DNA of 64,000 nt from Acidimicrobiia bacterium (GTDB taxonomy: Bacteria > Actinomycetota > Acidimicrobiia > Spongiisociales > ZC4RG35). The position numbers and the translations under genes are program-made. Shown here piece by piece: positions 54,333 to 63,271 of the stretch; position 1 is the stretch's first letter; each line of letters begins with the position of its first letter. The stretch is taken from the NCBI GenBank assembly GCA_028285585.1, contig JANQOU010000013.1, positions 62,001-126,000 on the forward strand. Reading direction: 5' to 3'. The notes beneath the pieces were generated by a model that was not told where the DNA came from, searched no databases, and worked only from the letters and a program-made list of their open reading frames with translations.

Positions 54333-56057
54333 TCAGCCGGAAATGATCTCCAAGGCCTCGTCGAGCTTCGATTTCATCGAGATCGCGGCCGACTCGAGAG
54401 CCAGTTCCTCTTTGTGCATGCCGTCTCTGACCGTCAGCTCGAACATCCCGGACTCGACGCCACGCGGTCCCACCGTGACCCGGAACGGGATCCCGATGAG
54501 CTCGGCATCGGCGAACTTGACTCCCGGCCGCTCCACTCGGTCGTCGATGAGCGTGTCCACCCCCAACGAGCGCAATCCGTCATAAAGCCGCTCGGCAGCA
54601 GCCAACGTCTCCGAATCATCGGACCGCACAACAGTGATCAGCACCTCGTAGGGAGCCACTGACAACGGCCACACGATCCCGTTTTCGTCATGACTGGCCT
54701 CGACAATGGCCGCCATCCCACGCTCGATGCCGATGCCGTAGGAGCCCATGATGATCGGGTGACTCGACCCGTCGGGATCTTGGACATAGGCGCCGAACTC
54801 CTCGGAGTACATGGTGCCGAGCTTGAAGATGTGCCCCACCTCGATGCCTTTCCACATCTCCAGCGTTCCGCCATCGACAGAGCAGGACTCGCCATTCTTG
54901 ACTTCTCTCAAGTCGACGTAGGCGGTGACCGTCATGTCCCGAGCAATATTCACGCCCTTGTAGTGCCAATCGTCCTCATTGGCCCCTGTGGCCAGGTTGT
55001 GCCGGCCCTCCAGGGCGAGGTCGACCAGGACGGTCATTCCCTCGACACCAACACCGCCGAGGCTCCCCGGATCTGCACCAAGCAATTCTCTGATCTCCTC
55101 GACTTTTGCGGGCCTCGCCTCCGACGCCGCGGTGGCGTCGAGGAGCTTCTGCTCTTGGAGATCATGATCACCGCGGAGCAAGGCGAGCACCGGCTCGTCG
55201 TCTGCGAAATAGACCAGAGTCTTGATCGACTTCTCGGCACCTGCGATATCAGGATGGGCTTCGGCGAGGGCCTTGATCGTGCGAAGACCAGGCGTGGCGA
55301 ATCGCTCCAGATCTGCGGGCTCCCCATCGTCGAGCGGCTCCAAAGCCGAAGTCGCCTTCTCCAAGTTGGCGCGGTAGTCACACTTGTCACATGTGACGAT
55401 CCAGTCCTCACCGGCATCACTTCGCTGGATGAACTCGATGGACTCCGTCCCACCCATCGCCCCCGAAGAGGCCTGGACGTCGACTGCACTCATCCCGAGC
55501 CGCTTGAAGATTCTCTTGTACGCCTCGTGATGCTTGACGAAGCCGGCGTCGAGACCCGAGGAGTCGATGTCGAGTGTGTACGAGTCCTTCATCGTGAACT
55601 CTCTGACTCTGAGCAACCCGGACTTCGGCCTGGGCTCGTCGCGGAACTTGGTGTGGATCTGATACCAGATCTGAGGCAGGTCTCGATAGGAGGACAGCTC
55701 GCTGGCAAGCATGCCGAAGATCTCCTCTTCGGTCATCCCCAGCACCAGATCTCCATCTTTGCGGTCTTGGAGCCTGAAGAGGTTCTCGCCCATGAGGCCG
55801 TCTCGCCCGGACCGCTCCCAGATCTCCGCCGGGTGCAGCGTGGGGAGAATCATCTCCTGGCCTCCGATGGCGTCGATCTCCTTGCGGACAATGTCGATCA
55901 CCTTGAGCCGGACCCGCTGACCGAGCGGCAACATCGAGTAGGAGCCGGCGGAAAGCTGCCGAATGAAACCGCCTCTAACCAGCAGTTTGTGACTGATCGC
56001 TTCCGCATCCGCAGGTGCGTCGCGCAAGGTCGGTATGTGTGCTTCGGTCCAGCGCAT
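54333..56057 (-). CDS. proS: prolyl-tRNA synthetase, bacterial type with INS domain
   Basis: A 574-residue class II synthetase. It opens with a short N terminus and motif 1 (GQEMILPTLHPAEIWERSGR), motif 2 (FRDEPRPKSGLLRVREFTMKDSY, in parts), an editing INS insertion around residues 230-400, motif 3 (GSYGIGIERGMAAI) and a C-terminal anticodon-binding domain. It charges tRNA-Pro. The TAGCCT hexamer (56067-56072) lies 9 nt before the ATG, so the leader is at most a few bases. It diverges from the kinase-like gene at 56114. Confidence 0.97.
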   Translation of the reverse strand: MRWTEAHIPTLRDAPADAEAISHKLLVRGGFIRQLSAGSYSMLPLGQRVRLKVIDIVRKEIDAIGGQEMILPTLHPAEIWERSGRDGLMGENLFRLQDRKDGDLVLGMTEEEIFGMLASELSSYRDLPQIWYQIHTKFRDEPRPKSGLLRVREFTMKDSYTLDIDSSGLDAGFVKHHEAYKRIFKRLGMSAVDVQASSGAMGGTESIEFIQRSDAGEDWIVTCDKCDYRANLEKATSALEPLDDGEPADLERFATPGLRTIKALAEAHPDIAGAEKSIKTLVYFADDEPVLALLRGDHDLQEQKLLDATAASEARPAKVEEIRELLGADPGSLGGVGVEGMTVLVDLALEGRHNLATGANEDDWHYKGVNIARDMTVTAYVDLREVKNGESCSVDGGTLEMWKGIEVGHIFKLGTMYSEEFGAYVQDPDGSSHPIIMGSYGIGIERGMAAIVEASHDENGIVWPLSVAPYEVLITVVRSDDSETLAAAERLYDGLRSLGVDTLIDDRVERPGVKFADAELIGIPFRVTVGPRGVESGMFELTVRDGMHKEELALESAAISMKSKLDEALEIISG

Positions 56058-56101
56058 GAAGGCGGCAGGCTAGCGGTGGCCTGGGTTCAGCCTGTTTTGA
56101 T

Positions 56102-56107
56102 TAGCTT
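56102..56107 (+). promoter_or_regulatory. -10 hexamer TAGCTT, leaderless promoter
   Basis: TAGCTT ends 6 nt before GTG 56114. The 56-bp gap to the divergent proS start holds both promoters. Confidence 0.45.
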
Positions 56108-56113
56108 GCGGTC

Positions 56114-56623
56114 GTGCCCAACCCGACAACGCTGTTCATAATCTGCGGTCTGCCGGGGTCCGGAAAGACGACCCATAGTTATTCGATACTCGCCGTTCAC
56201 CAAGCGATCCTTCTTTCGCCTGACGAGTGGCTGCAAGAGCTTGGACTCGACCTCTGGGATGAGGAAGCGCGAGCAGGCGTCGAGAGTCTTCAGTGGTCGG
56301 TCGCCAAACAGATTCTCGGAGCTGGTCAGTCTGTGATCATCGATTGGGGCACATGGACCCGAGAAGAAAGAGAGAACCTGCGCTCCGAGGCCCAGTCGTT
56401 AGGTGTACGAGTCGAGTTGCATTGGTTGGATCAGGATGTTGACGTTCTCTGGGATCGGATTTCGAGAAGGGCAGCGGAGAGCCCTCCAATCACGTTGGAG
56501 CAAATCGAAACCTGGGCAGCGCAGTTCGAGGTTCCCGATCAGGGCGAAGTCGAGTTCTATGACGGGTTCTTCGTTGGTGGAGCGGCTGCTGACAAGCGGA
56601 GCGGGGGCAAACGCCCTAGGTAG
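56114..56623 (+). CDS. P-loop kinase-like (AAA_33/zeta-toxin-like) protein
   Basis: A 169-residue single-domain P-loop protein with Walker A GLPGSGKT (about residues 12-19), a downstream LLSPDEW (acidic substrate-side residue) and a VIIDWGTW strand. This is the fold of small nucleotide or antibiotic kinases and zeta toxins. I see no antitoxin partner gene, so a toxin role is unlikely. The substrate is unknown. Its last 8 bases overlap the HNH gene's end. Confidence 0.72.
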   Translation: MPNPTTLFIICGLPGSGKTTHSYSILAVHQAILLSPDEWLQELGLDLWDEEARAGVESLQWSVAKQILGAGQSVIIDWGTWTREERENLRSEAQSLGVRVELHWLDQDVDVLWDRISRRAAESPPITLEQIETWAAQFEVPDQGEVEFYDGFFVGGAAADKRSGGKRPR

Positions 56624-57671
56624 ATCGTCGTCGCAGCCGGATGCGTCCGTGTTCGGGGTCGGCAAAAGGCTCGAAACCACGACCGTGGATCACACGGTGA
56701 TGATGGAACCAGCAAACCAAGATCATCTCGTCCTGGTTGGTGGCACCACCTTCAGACCAAGGCACGAGATGGTGGGCTTCTAGCCGGTGCCGGCCGTCGC
56801 ATCCGTCTATCGCGCAACGGTGCCCGTACTTGTGAAGAAGTGCCCGCTTGAGTGCGGGGGGCACAGTTCGGCTCTTTCGGCCGTAGTCGAGATAGCGGCC
56901 ATCTTCGGTTCGTGCGATCACTTCGGTGTTGCCGTCACATAGAACAGCTTCCAGAGCGTGTCGCCCGGCTTTCACTCCTGAACTGAGAACCACACCGGCT
57001 TCGCCGTGGGCCTCAGCAGCTACTTTCGCGTCGACGAAGACCGTGATCTGAGCCGGGGGTGCATCTTCGGACACGCAGAGCTCTGTCAGAGCGACCGCCT
57101 TTCGCCAACCCGCATCGCCTTTCGAACCGTCAGGCATCGAAGGGAGCTCATCTGCTCTCTCTGACAAGACTTTGTCCACGAGGGCGCCGCTGGGCCCATC
57201 CAGACCACCCCAGAACTTCCACCAGGATTCGTCGAGCGTCGGCTGCATGACCACGAACTGGTCTCTGGATGTTCGGAACTCCGCATCGGCTTCCATTCGT
57301 GCGCGATTGGACGCCTCGCGGCGTACCCCGGCGATGTCCGTGTGCTGCATGTGTCCCGAATCCTCGCCAAGCCGAGATAGGGCTTCGACGCGATCGAGAG
57401 TAAGGACACCCTCTCCCATGGCCGAGCGCAGATCAGGCCTGCTACTTGTCCGACGCATTGTCCTCACCAAAGTGCGTGACGTGTCCAGCCCGATGTCGAG
57501 ACGAGCCGCCGTCCACTCCGCCAACGATCGGGAGCCGTCAGCGGTAACGACCTGTCGCTCATCCAGGACTTCCAGAATCTCGATGTCCTCGGCGTCTAGC
57601 CGGGACCGCAGTTCCCTATTCGACAGAAGCTGTTGCTCCAGCTCATCGGTGGTGAGTCTCTCCCACTCCAT
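56616..57671 (-). CDS. DUF222/HNH endonuclease-type protein
   Basis: A 351-residue protein of the actinobacterial DUF222-HNH family. The N-terminal helical DUF222 part runs to about residue 240; a C-terminal HNH motif (GHRCAIDGCDGRHRLEAHHLVPWSEGG, ending FHHHRVIHG, in parts) follows. This widespread family is multicopy in many Actinomycetota and usually of unknown function. I use ATG 57671; a TTG four codons upstream is possible. No repeats or mobile-element ends are visible beside it. Confidence 0.85.
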   Translation of the reverse strand: MEWERLTTDELEQQLLSNRELRSRLDAEDIEILEVLDERQVVTADGSRSLAEWTAARLDIGLDTSRTLVRTMRRTSSRPDLRSAMGEGVLTLDRVEALSRLGEDSGHMQHTDIAGVRREASNRARMEADAEFRTSRDQFVVMQPTLDESWWKFWGGLDGPSGALVDKVLSERADELPSMPDGSKGDAGWRKAVALTELCVSEDAPPAQITVFVDAKVAAEAHGEAGVVLSSGVKAGRHALEAVLCDGNTEVIARTEDGRYLDYGRKSRTVPPALKRALLHKYGHRCAIDGCDGRHRLEAHHLVPWSEGGATNQDEMILVCWFHHHRVIHGRGFEPFADPEHGRIRLRRRST

Positions 57672-57750
57672 GTCTCCATCCAACAGATGGGGTGGGACAG
57701 ATTTGGGTTTGGAAAGGCCGATTCTCGAAGAAAATCGAAGATGAGGACGA

Positions 57751-58962
57751 TCAGTCCTGGCCGGCTACCTCGGCGACCTTGGCCTTCCGCTCAGCATTGC
57801 GATTGGCGTCGCCCTGGATCTCGATCAGCTGGCGACGCTCCTCTGCCGCGATCTCGGCGGCGTTGGCCTCCGCATGAGCCAGCCTCGCCTCCAAGCCCTC
57901 GTCGACAAGCTTCTGCGCCTCGTCCAGAAGCGCCTCCACCATCTCGTCCTCAGGGACGACCCTCACCACCTGTCCCTTGATGAAGAGATGCCCTCTCCCC
58001 CGGCCCGCAGCTATGCCGATGTCGGCCTCGCGAGCCTCGCCAGGACCATTGACCACACAACCCATCACAGCGACCTGAATCGGCAGGTTCGCCTCCTCGA
58101 GCGCCTTCTGCGCGTTGGTCGCAACCTCGATCACATCGACCTCTGCCCTGCCACAAGACGGGCAGGCGATGAGGTCGAGCCCTTTGCGCTCGCGCAGGCC
58201 GAGGCTCTCGAGAAGCTGGCGGCCGGCTTTGGCCTCCTCCACCGGATCAGCCGTCAGCGAGTAGCGGATGGTGTCGCCGATACCTTCGTTGAGGAGGGTC
58301 GCGATCCCGGCGGTCGACTTGATCAGGCCACCCGGCGGCGGGCCCGCTTCGGTGACGCCGAGGTGGAGCGGGTAGTCAATCGTGTCCGCCAGCAGCCGGT
58401 ATGACTCAACCATCAGAGGCACGTTGGAGTGCTTCACCGAGATCTTGATGTCGTCGAAGTCGACCTCCTGCAAATATCGAATCTCGATTTGCGCCGACTC
58501 GACCAGAGCCTCGGGAACAGCCGACCCGTACTTCTCCATCAGTGTCTTGTCGAGTGACCCGGCGTTGACGCCAACTCGGATGGGCAACCCACGGTCTTTG
58601 GCCTCGCGGGCCACCGTCTTGATGTGATCTTCCTTACGAATGTTCCCGGGGTTGAGACGCAAACCCTGAACACCGGCCTCCATGGCGGCTAGAGCGAGCC
58701 GGTATTGGTAGTGAATGTCAGCAATGATCGGAACCGGGCTGCGCGGTGTGATCTCAGCGAGGCCCTCTGCCGCCTCCACCTCGTTGCATGTGATCCGGAC
58801 AATGTCGGCCCCTGCCCCGGCAAGGGCATAGACCTGGGCCAAGGTGCCGTCGACATCAGCAGTCTTCGTGGTGGTCATCGACTGCACAGAGATGGGTGCT
58901 CTCCCACCAACGGCAACGGAGCCAACCTGAAGTTGGCGGGTCTCACGTCGAGCGAACGTCAC
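57751..58962 (-). CDS. ispG: 4-hydroxy-3-methylbut-2-enyl diphosphate synthase IspG (GcpE)
   Basis: A 403-residue IspG with a TIM-barrel N half (VQSMTTTKTADVDGT, then GLRLNPGNI and RVGVNAGSLD) and a C-terminal 4Fe-4S part: CPSCGRAEVD gives two Cys, and MGCVVNGPGEARE the third plus its Glu. It converts MEcPP to HMBPP in the MEP isoprenoid pathway, downstream of Dxr, which is encoded nearby. The GTG start at 58962 is 7 nt after a TACCGT hexamer with no Shine-Dalgarno sequence, so the mRNA is probably leaderless. The long open frame upstream of that (to 59313) is a shadow of the next gene. Confidence 0.95.
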   Translation of the reverse strand: MTFARRETRQLQVGSVAVGGRAPISVQSMTTTKTADVDGTLAQVYALAGAGADIVRITCNEVEAAEGLAEITPRSPVPIIADIHYQYRLALAAMEAGVQGLRLNPGNIRKEDHIKTVAREAKDRGLPIRVGVNAGSLDKTLMEKYGSAVPEALVESAQIEIRYLQEVDFDDIKISVKHSNVPLMVESYRLLADTIDYPLHLGVTEAGPPPGGLIKSTAGIATLLNEGIGDTIRYSLTADPVEEAKAGRQLLESLGLRERKGLDLIACPSCGRAEVDVIEVATNAQKALEEANLPIQVAVMGCVVNGPGEAREADIGIAAGRGRGHLFIKGQVVRVVPEDEMVEALLDEAQKLVDEGLEARLAHAEANAAEIAAEERRQLIEIQGDANRNAERKAKVAEVAGQD

Positions 58963-58969
58963 GGCGGTA

Positions 58970-58975
58970 ACGGTA
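58970..58975 (-). promoter_or_regulatory. -10 hexamer TACCGT, leaderless promoter of ispG
   Basis: TACCGT ends 7 nt before GTG 58962. It lies in the 80-base gap after the pilin-like gene. Confidence 0.5.
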
Positions 58976-59042
58976 ACTGCTGGGAGGAGATGAGCTTCGA
59001 AAGACCCTGGGGTGGACCCAGATTCCAAAGGGCGACTACTGG

Positions 59043-59579
59043 CTACTTGGTGGCCTGGTACTCGGCCTTGGCATCTGCTTTGGCCTTGTTGGCTGTGCTG
59101 ACGCTGGCCTTGTAAGTCTGATTGGCAGCCTTCTTGGCTGCGTTGAACTCCTTCTTCGCAGCCTTGTTGGCCTTCTTCTTCTGAGCTTTGGGCAGAGACT
59201 TGTTCTCGTTGAGGGCGCTCTGGTAGGTCTTCTTGGCGGCGGCGATGTTCGCTGCCTTCTGAGCCTTCGCATCTTTGATGGCCTGCTTGTGGTCCTGGAT
59301 CGCCTTGTCCCACTTCTCTTTCGGCGTGGGCTCAGTCTTGACCTCTTCCTCCGCCTTGGCATCTTCCTCCGCTTGAGTCTCCTCTTCGGCCTTCACCTCT
59401 GAGGTAACTGTGCTCCCGTCGCCGGCGACCGTGGAGCCGACCGATTCGAAAGAGTCCGAGGTCTTGCCACCAACGGCAGTGAGACTCACCGTGCCCACCA
59501 CCGCGACGAAAAGAACGACCAACGCATAGCCGACAAGGGCGACGCCGCGGTCATCCTCTGTGCCGAATTCCCATCTCAT
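59043..59579 (-). CDS. Flp-pilin-like membrane protein with Lys/Ala-rich tail
   Basis: A 178-residue protein. Residues 9-40 (DDRGVALVGYALVVLFVAVVG, in parts) resemble the N-terminal helix of Flp/Fap-type IVb pilins: small charged start, one long hydrophobic helix, then Gly-Gly and a Ser-rich segment. An acidic Glu/Ala-rich segment follows, and the last ~90 residues are rich in Lys, Ala and Gln with a repeated alpha-helical pattern, like histone H1 or coiled-coil tails. A pilin function is not proved, as no prepilin peptidase or assembly genes are in this window. The ATG at 59579 is preferred over a TTG one codon upstream. Confidence 0.6.
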   Translation of the reverse strand: MRWEFGTEDDRGVALVGYALVVLFVAVVGTVSLTAVGGKTSDSFESVGSTVAGDGSTVTSEVKAEEETQAEEDAKAEEEVKTEPTPKEKWDKAIQDHKQAIKDAKAQKAANIAAAKKTYQSALNENKSLPKAQKKKANKAAKKEFNAAKKAANQTYKASVSTANKAKADAKAEYQATK

Positions 59580-59658
59580 CAACTGAATACATCGGCAGAA
59601 ACGGCCAAAACCTTATGGGGCCAGGAGATTTAGGCCCCCCGACCCATCCGTTGGGTAT

Positions 59659-60762
59659 CTACAGGCTGATCGGGTTGGCCACGTCGAGGATGATGGCGAC
59701 GAAGCCGAGGAAGACGAACAAGCCGATGACGGCCGCAGCAACTGGCACCAGACGCCGGATGTCAGCCTCCCGGCCGGTCACCTTCTCGTAGAGAGCCACC
59801 GCGAAGTGTCCACCGTCGAGCGGGAACAGCGGAAGGAAGTTGATGGTGGCCAAGATCACGTTGACCTGGGCCAGGATGAAGACGAAAAAGGCGGCCGATT
59901 CGGCCTGACTGCCTATGGAAACAATGCCGATCGGGCTGACCGGGCGAATCTCGTCGTCCACATCGGTGTCGCCGGTGAACACTGCGAGATACTGTGACAA
60001 GGAGGACGGGCTCAGCATGGTGCCCAGCGACCGGAACGTGTTGACGATGCCTTCACCGACGAGCTGTCCGGCAAGCCCGATACCTTCGAAGAAGCCCACG
60101 TCGCGCTGATCGATGTCTGGCGAAACCCCGAGAAAGCCGGCACCAGGGACGGTCTGGCTCTCTGCGAGATTCACATCCAAGCCGACCACCCCGCCGCCTC
60201 GAGATACCGTCAGCCGTGCCTCGCCGGGGCCGGCCTCGGTCAGGGCCGAGGTGACTTCCTCCCACTCGGAGACGGGAGTCCCGTTGACCTCGACAATGCG
60301 GTCGCCCGGCTCGATGCCGGCCTGCTCTGCAGGAGATCCGGAGACCACACCCGAAACAACCGGGAGCAGGCGAACGTTGCCCTCTGAGTCCAGCTCGGGG
60401 ACACCGGTGGCCAGGACGAAGCCAAACAGCATGATGAACGCGATCAAGAAGTTCATACCGACACCGGCGAGAACGACCACGCTCTTCTCCCAGAACTTCT
60501 TCTCTCGGTAGGTGCGGCCCATGTCTTCGGGCGCCACTTCCTCGAGCGGATTCATGCCGATGATCCGGACATAGCCACCGAGCGGGATCCATTTGAACCC
60601 GTACTCGGTCTCGCCTCGCTGTGTAGACCAGATCTTGGGACCGAAACCGAAGAAGAATTGCGTCGCCTTCATCCCCACTGCTTTGGCCGCGAAGAAGTGC
60701 CCGGCTTCGTGGGCGGTCACGAAGAGGACGATGGCGAACGCAGCTGCGAGACCGCCGAGCAT
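59659..60762 (-). CDS. rseP: RIP-type site-2 metalloprotease (RseP/M50)
   Basis: A 367-residue intramembrane protease. The HEAGH zinc motif is at about residues 18-22, a PDZ domain spans about 130-215, and the LDGGHF (second metal Asp) motif lies near residue 322 in the last third. Four membrane segments are visible. Such proteases cleave anti-sigma factors or signal-peptide remnants in the membrane. The ATG at 60762 follows a TAGCCT hexamer by 6 nt. The gene keeps the widely conserved order cdsA-dxr-rseP but seems to have its own promoter in addition. Confidence 0.94.
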   Translation of the reverse strand: MLGGLAAAFAIVLFVTAHEAGHFFAAKAVGMKATQFFFGFGPKIWSTQRGETEYGFKWIPLGGYVRIIGMNPLEEVAPEDMGRTYREKKFWEKSVVVLAGVGMNFLIAFIMLFGFVLATGVPELDSEGNVRLLPVVSGVVSGSPAEQAGIEPGDRIVEVNGTPVSEWEEVTSALTEAGPGEARLTVSRGGGVVGLDVNLAESQTVPGAGFLGVSPDIDQRDVGFFEGIGLAGQLVGEGIVNTFRSLGTMLSPSSLSQYLAVFTGDTDVDDEIRPVSPIGIVSIGSQAESAAFFVFILAQVNVILATINFLPLFPLDGGHFAVALYEKVTGREADIRRLVPVAAAVIGLFVFLGFVAIILDVANPISL

Positions 60763-60768
60763 GCGAGA

Positions 60769-60774
60769 AGGCTA
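60769..60774 (-). promoter_or_regulatory. -10 hexamer TAGCCT, leaderless promoter of rseP
   Basis: TAGCCT ends 6 nt before the rseP ATG and lies 17 bases after the dxr stop. rseP may thus be transcribed both with and without dxr. Confidence 0.45.
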
Positions 60775-60791
60775 ACCAGCGTCGCCGGGTA

Positions 60792-61934
60792 TCAACAGGC
60801 GCCGGAAATCAGCGATGCGGCGACGCCCCTTGCCTCTGAATCAGCCGTCACCACATCTTCGACCGTCACCAGTTCCCGCCATTCCACGAGATCGATTGTC
60901 TCAGCAACAACTCGTGCGATCCCGGTGAACCCGAGGCGCCCCTGCAAGAAGGCTTCAACCGCCACCTCGTCTGCCGCGTTGAGCACTGCCGGCGCCGAGC
61001 CACCGGCTCGGCCTGCCTCGAATGCGATATCAATAGCCCGGAACGCCTCACGATCAGCGTCCTCGAATTCGAGACTGAGGCCTGCCAGCGAGAAGGGCTT
61101 CGCCGGTGACGGCTGTCGCCCGGGCGCGGTCAGGGCGTACTGGATCGGTATCCGCATGTCCGGATGACCCACGTGCGCCTTCAGCGAGCCATCGACGTAC
61201 TCAACCAGAGAGTGGACGATGGACTGAGGGTGAATGACGACCTCGATCCGGTCATATGGCATGTCAAAGAGAAAATGCGCTTCGATGATCTCGAGCCCCT
61301 TGTTGAACATGGTCGCCGAGTCGATCGTGATGCGCCGTCCCATGTCCCACGTCGGGTGGTTCAGTGCCTCTTCGGGGGTGACCTCCGCCAGCTCGTCGGC
61401 TGTCTTTCCCCTGAACGGGCCCCCAGACGCCGTCAAAATCAAGCGTTCGACGGAGTCCATCGGCTCTCCGAGAAGACACTGATACAACGCTGAGTGCTCG
61501 GAGTCGACGGGGATGATCTCGCCACCTGAGGCAAGGGCGCTCTTTACCACCGGCCCACCCGCCACGAGACTCTCTTTGTTGGCCAGAGCAAGCCGGTTGC
61601 CGGCCTCGAGACATGCGACCGACGACATCAGGCCGGCCGCTCCGACAATTCCGTTGACGACGGTGACATCAGGTGTGGCAGAGAGCTGTACAACCGCTTC
61701 GGTGCCGAAGCTGCAACGGTCGCCCACAGTGGCCTTGAAGTGGTCCCGGTCACCGGTCGAGCCACCGGCCACCGCTATCTGTGCATCTGGGAAGAGCTTG
61801 GCTGTCGCTGCGAACTCGTCGGTGGGGCGGCGGGCGGCAAGACCAACCACCTCTAGGCCGAGATTCTCCGCGACTTCGAGTGTTTGAGTGCCGATGGAGC
61901 CCGTCGCGCCAAGGACGACGACAGGTCGGCTCAC
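60792..61934 (-). CDS. dxr: 1-deoxy-D-xylulose 5-phosphate reductoisomerase
   Basis: A 380-residue Dxr. The NADPH-binding GATGSIGTQTLEV, the substrate/metal-binding VDSEHSALYQCL (Asp and Glu ligands), LTASGGPFRG and the HPTWDMGRRITIDSATMFNKGLE segment (in parts) are all typical. It reduces and rearranges DXP to MEP, the first committed step of the MEP isoprenoid pathway. Its ATG overlaps the cdsA stop (ATGA). Confidence 0.96.
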   Translation of the reverse strand: MSRPVVVLGATGSIGTQTLEVAENLGLEVVGLAARRPTDEFAATAKLFPDAQIAVAGGSTGDRDHFKATVGDRCSFGTEAVVQLSATPDVTVVNGIVGAAGLMSSVACLEAGNRLALANKESLVAGGPVVKSALASGGEIIPVDSEHSALYQCLLGEPMDSVERLILTASGGPFRGKTADELAEVTPEEALNHPTWDMGRRITIDSATMFNKGLEIIEAHFLFDMPYDRIEVVIHPQSIVHSLVEYVDGSLKAHVGHPDMRIPIQYALTAPGRQPSPAKPFSLAGLSLEFEDADREAFRAIDIAFEAGRAGGSAPAVLNAADEVAVEAFLQGRLGFTGIARVVAETIDLVEWRELVTVEDVVTADSEARGVAASLISGAC

Positions 61935-63271
61935 AGCAGTTCGAACGCCCTGAACAGGATGTAGACGGCGGGGATCGCAAACAGAAAGCCATCGATCCTG
62001 TCGAGCATGCCGCCATGCCCCGGAAGGACCGAACCCATGTCCTTGACGTTGATCGACCTCTTGACCATGGACTCAGCGATGTCTCCCAGAGGAGCGAGGA
62101 CACCGATCACAGCAGCTGCGGCAAGCCCCTTCGACAAGCCGATTGACTCCCACGCCGGGAAGGTCACCAACACGGAGGCACCGATGGCGGCGACGATGAA
62201 GCCGCCGATGAAGCCTTCGATGGTCTTACCGGGCGAAAGGTTGGCGGCCAGTCTCCGGCGGCCAAACGCCCTGCCGACGAAATAGGCGCCCATGTCGTTC
62301 AAAGCGACGAGAAGCACCAAGAACAAGATGTTTGCGATCGGGTTTGGCCCCGCCGCGATCGGGATGGCAAAGGCAAGCATCCCGACCCAAACCATGCCCA
62401 GAACCGTCACGGCCAGGTTCTCCAGCGGGTTTCGGCGTGGAGTCACCGCAAAGAAGAGGACTGTCAGACCCACGGCAACAGCTGCCCATCCGCCGATCGC
62501 GGCCGGGCCCCAATTGTGAGCGCCGACTCCCATCATGACCACGCCGATGAGGCCGAAGAGGGCCACCGGGCGGTACCCATGGGTGCGGACCGTGGCATAG
62601 AGCTCGCCGGTGGCCACGACCATCACGAGGATCACAAAAATCGAGAACCACCAGCCGCCGAGGATGAGACTGCCCAAAAAGAGGCCGAAAATCCCTACCG
62701 CCGACCCCATGCGGAGCGTGAGGTCCGAAGAGGCCGCTTGCTCCATCGCCTCGTAGGACTCCTCCGAGCCCGTGGCCTCAGCACCCACATCCTCGAATCC
62801 GACCAGGCCGCTCTCCACACCAGGCAGAGACGCAGCGACCGCCTGCTGCTCCCACTCCGTCTCAGCCGTCTTGCTCACCTCTTCGGCGAGTCCTTGGTAC
62901 TCCTGTGTCGTTGCCGACAGGTACTCCTCGGACGTGAAGTCGTCTAGAGCGCTGGGGCCATCAGCCATCGCCTCCCAGTCGGGATCTGTCAGCTTTGGCT
63001 CAGGCGAATCGCCGAACTCCTCGGCCACAACAAAAACATCTCCACCGTCATCAGCGACCACAGCAGGCTCATCGACAGCGGCCACCGGCTTCTCTTCCTC
63101 GACAGAGTCATCGAAGGAGAGCGAGAACTCCTCCTGGGACGTCCCGGGCTCGTCAACGCCAGGAAGCCGGACCACGTCGGCCGTCTCCTCGTGGGTCTCG
63201 GCTTGCTCGTCTGCCTCCCAGGGACGCTGGAAGCTTCGATCGTCGGGATCGCGGGGGCCCTGGTCAGTCAT
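61931..63271 (-). CDS. cdsA: phosphatidate cytidylyltransferase with acidic N-terminal extension
   Basis: A 446-residue protein. The C-terminal ~260 residues are a CdsA-type multi-helix enzyme with the signature SMVKRSINVKDMGSVLPGHGGMLDRIDGF (in parts), which makes CDP-diacylglycerol from phosphatidic acid and CTP. The first ~185 residues are hydrophilic and very acidic (Asp/Glu/Ser/Pro) and appear disordered, a long extension for this family. The ATG shares a base with the frr stop (TGATG), and its own stop overlaps dxr (ATGA). Confidence 0.93.
   Translation of the reverse strand: MTDQGPRDPDDRSFQRPWEADEQAETHEETADVVRLPGVDEPGTSQEEFSLSFDDSVEEEKPVAAVDEPAVVADDGGDVFVVAEEFGDSPEPKLTDPDWEAMADGPSALDDFTSEEYLSATTQEYQGLAEEVSKTAETEWEQQAVAASLPGVESGLVGFEDVGAEATGSEESYEAMEQAASSDLTLRMGSAVGIFGLFLGSLILGGWWFSIFVILVMVVATGELYATVRTHGYRPVALFGLIGVVMMGVGAHNWGPAAIGGWAAVAVGLTVLFFAVTPRRNPLENLAVTVLGMVWVGMLAFAIPIAAGPNPIANILFLVLLVALNDMGAYFVGRAFGRRRLAANLSPGKTIEGFIGGFIVAAIGASVLVTFPAWESIGLSKGLAAAAVIGVLAPLGDIAESMVKRSINVKDMGSVLPGHGGMLDRIDGFLFAIPAVYILFRAFELL

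Noticed and set aside
56114-56623. Zeta toxin of a toxin-antitoxin pair
   Set aside because: The fold is similar, but there is no small antitoxin gene beside it; its neighbours are proS (divergent) and an HNH gene (convergent).
58963-59313. 117-residue N-terminal extension of ispG
   Set aside because: It reads through the pilin-like gene in another frame, is low in complexity and is not found in IspG; a leaderless GTG at 58962 explains the start.
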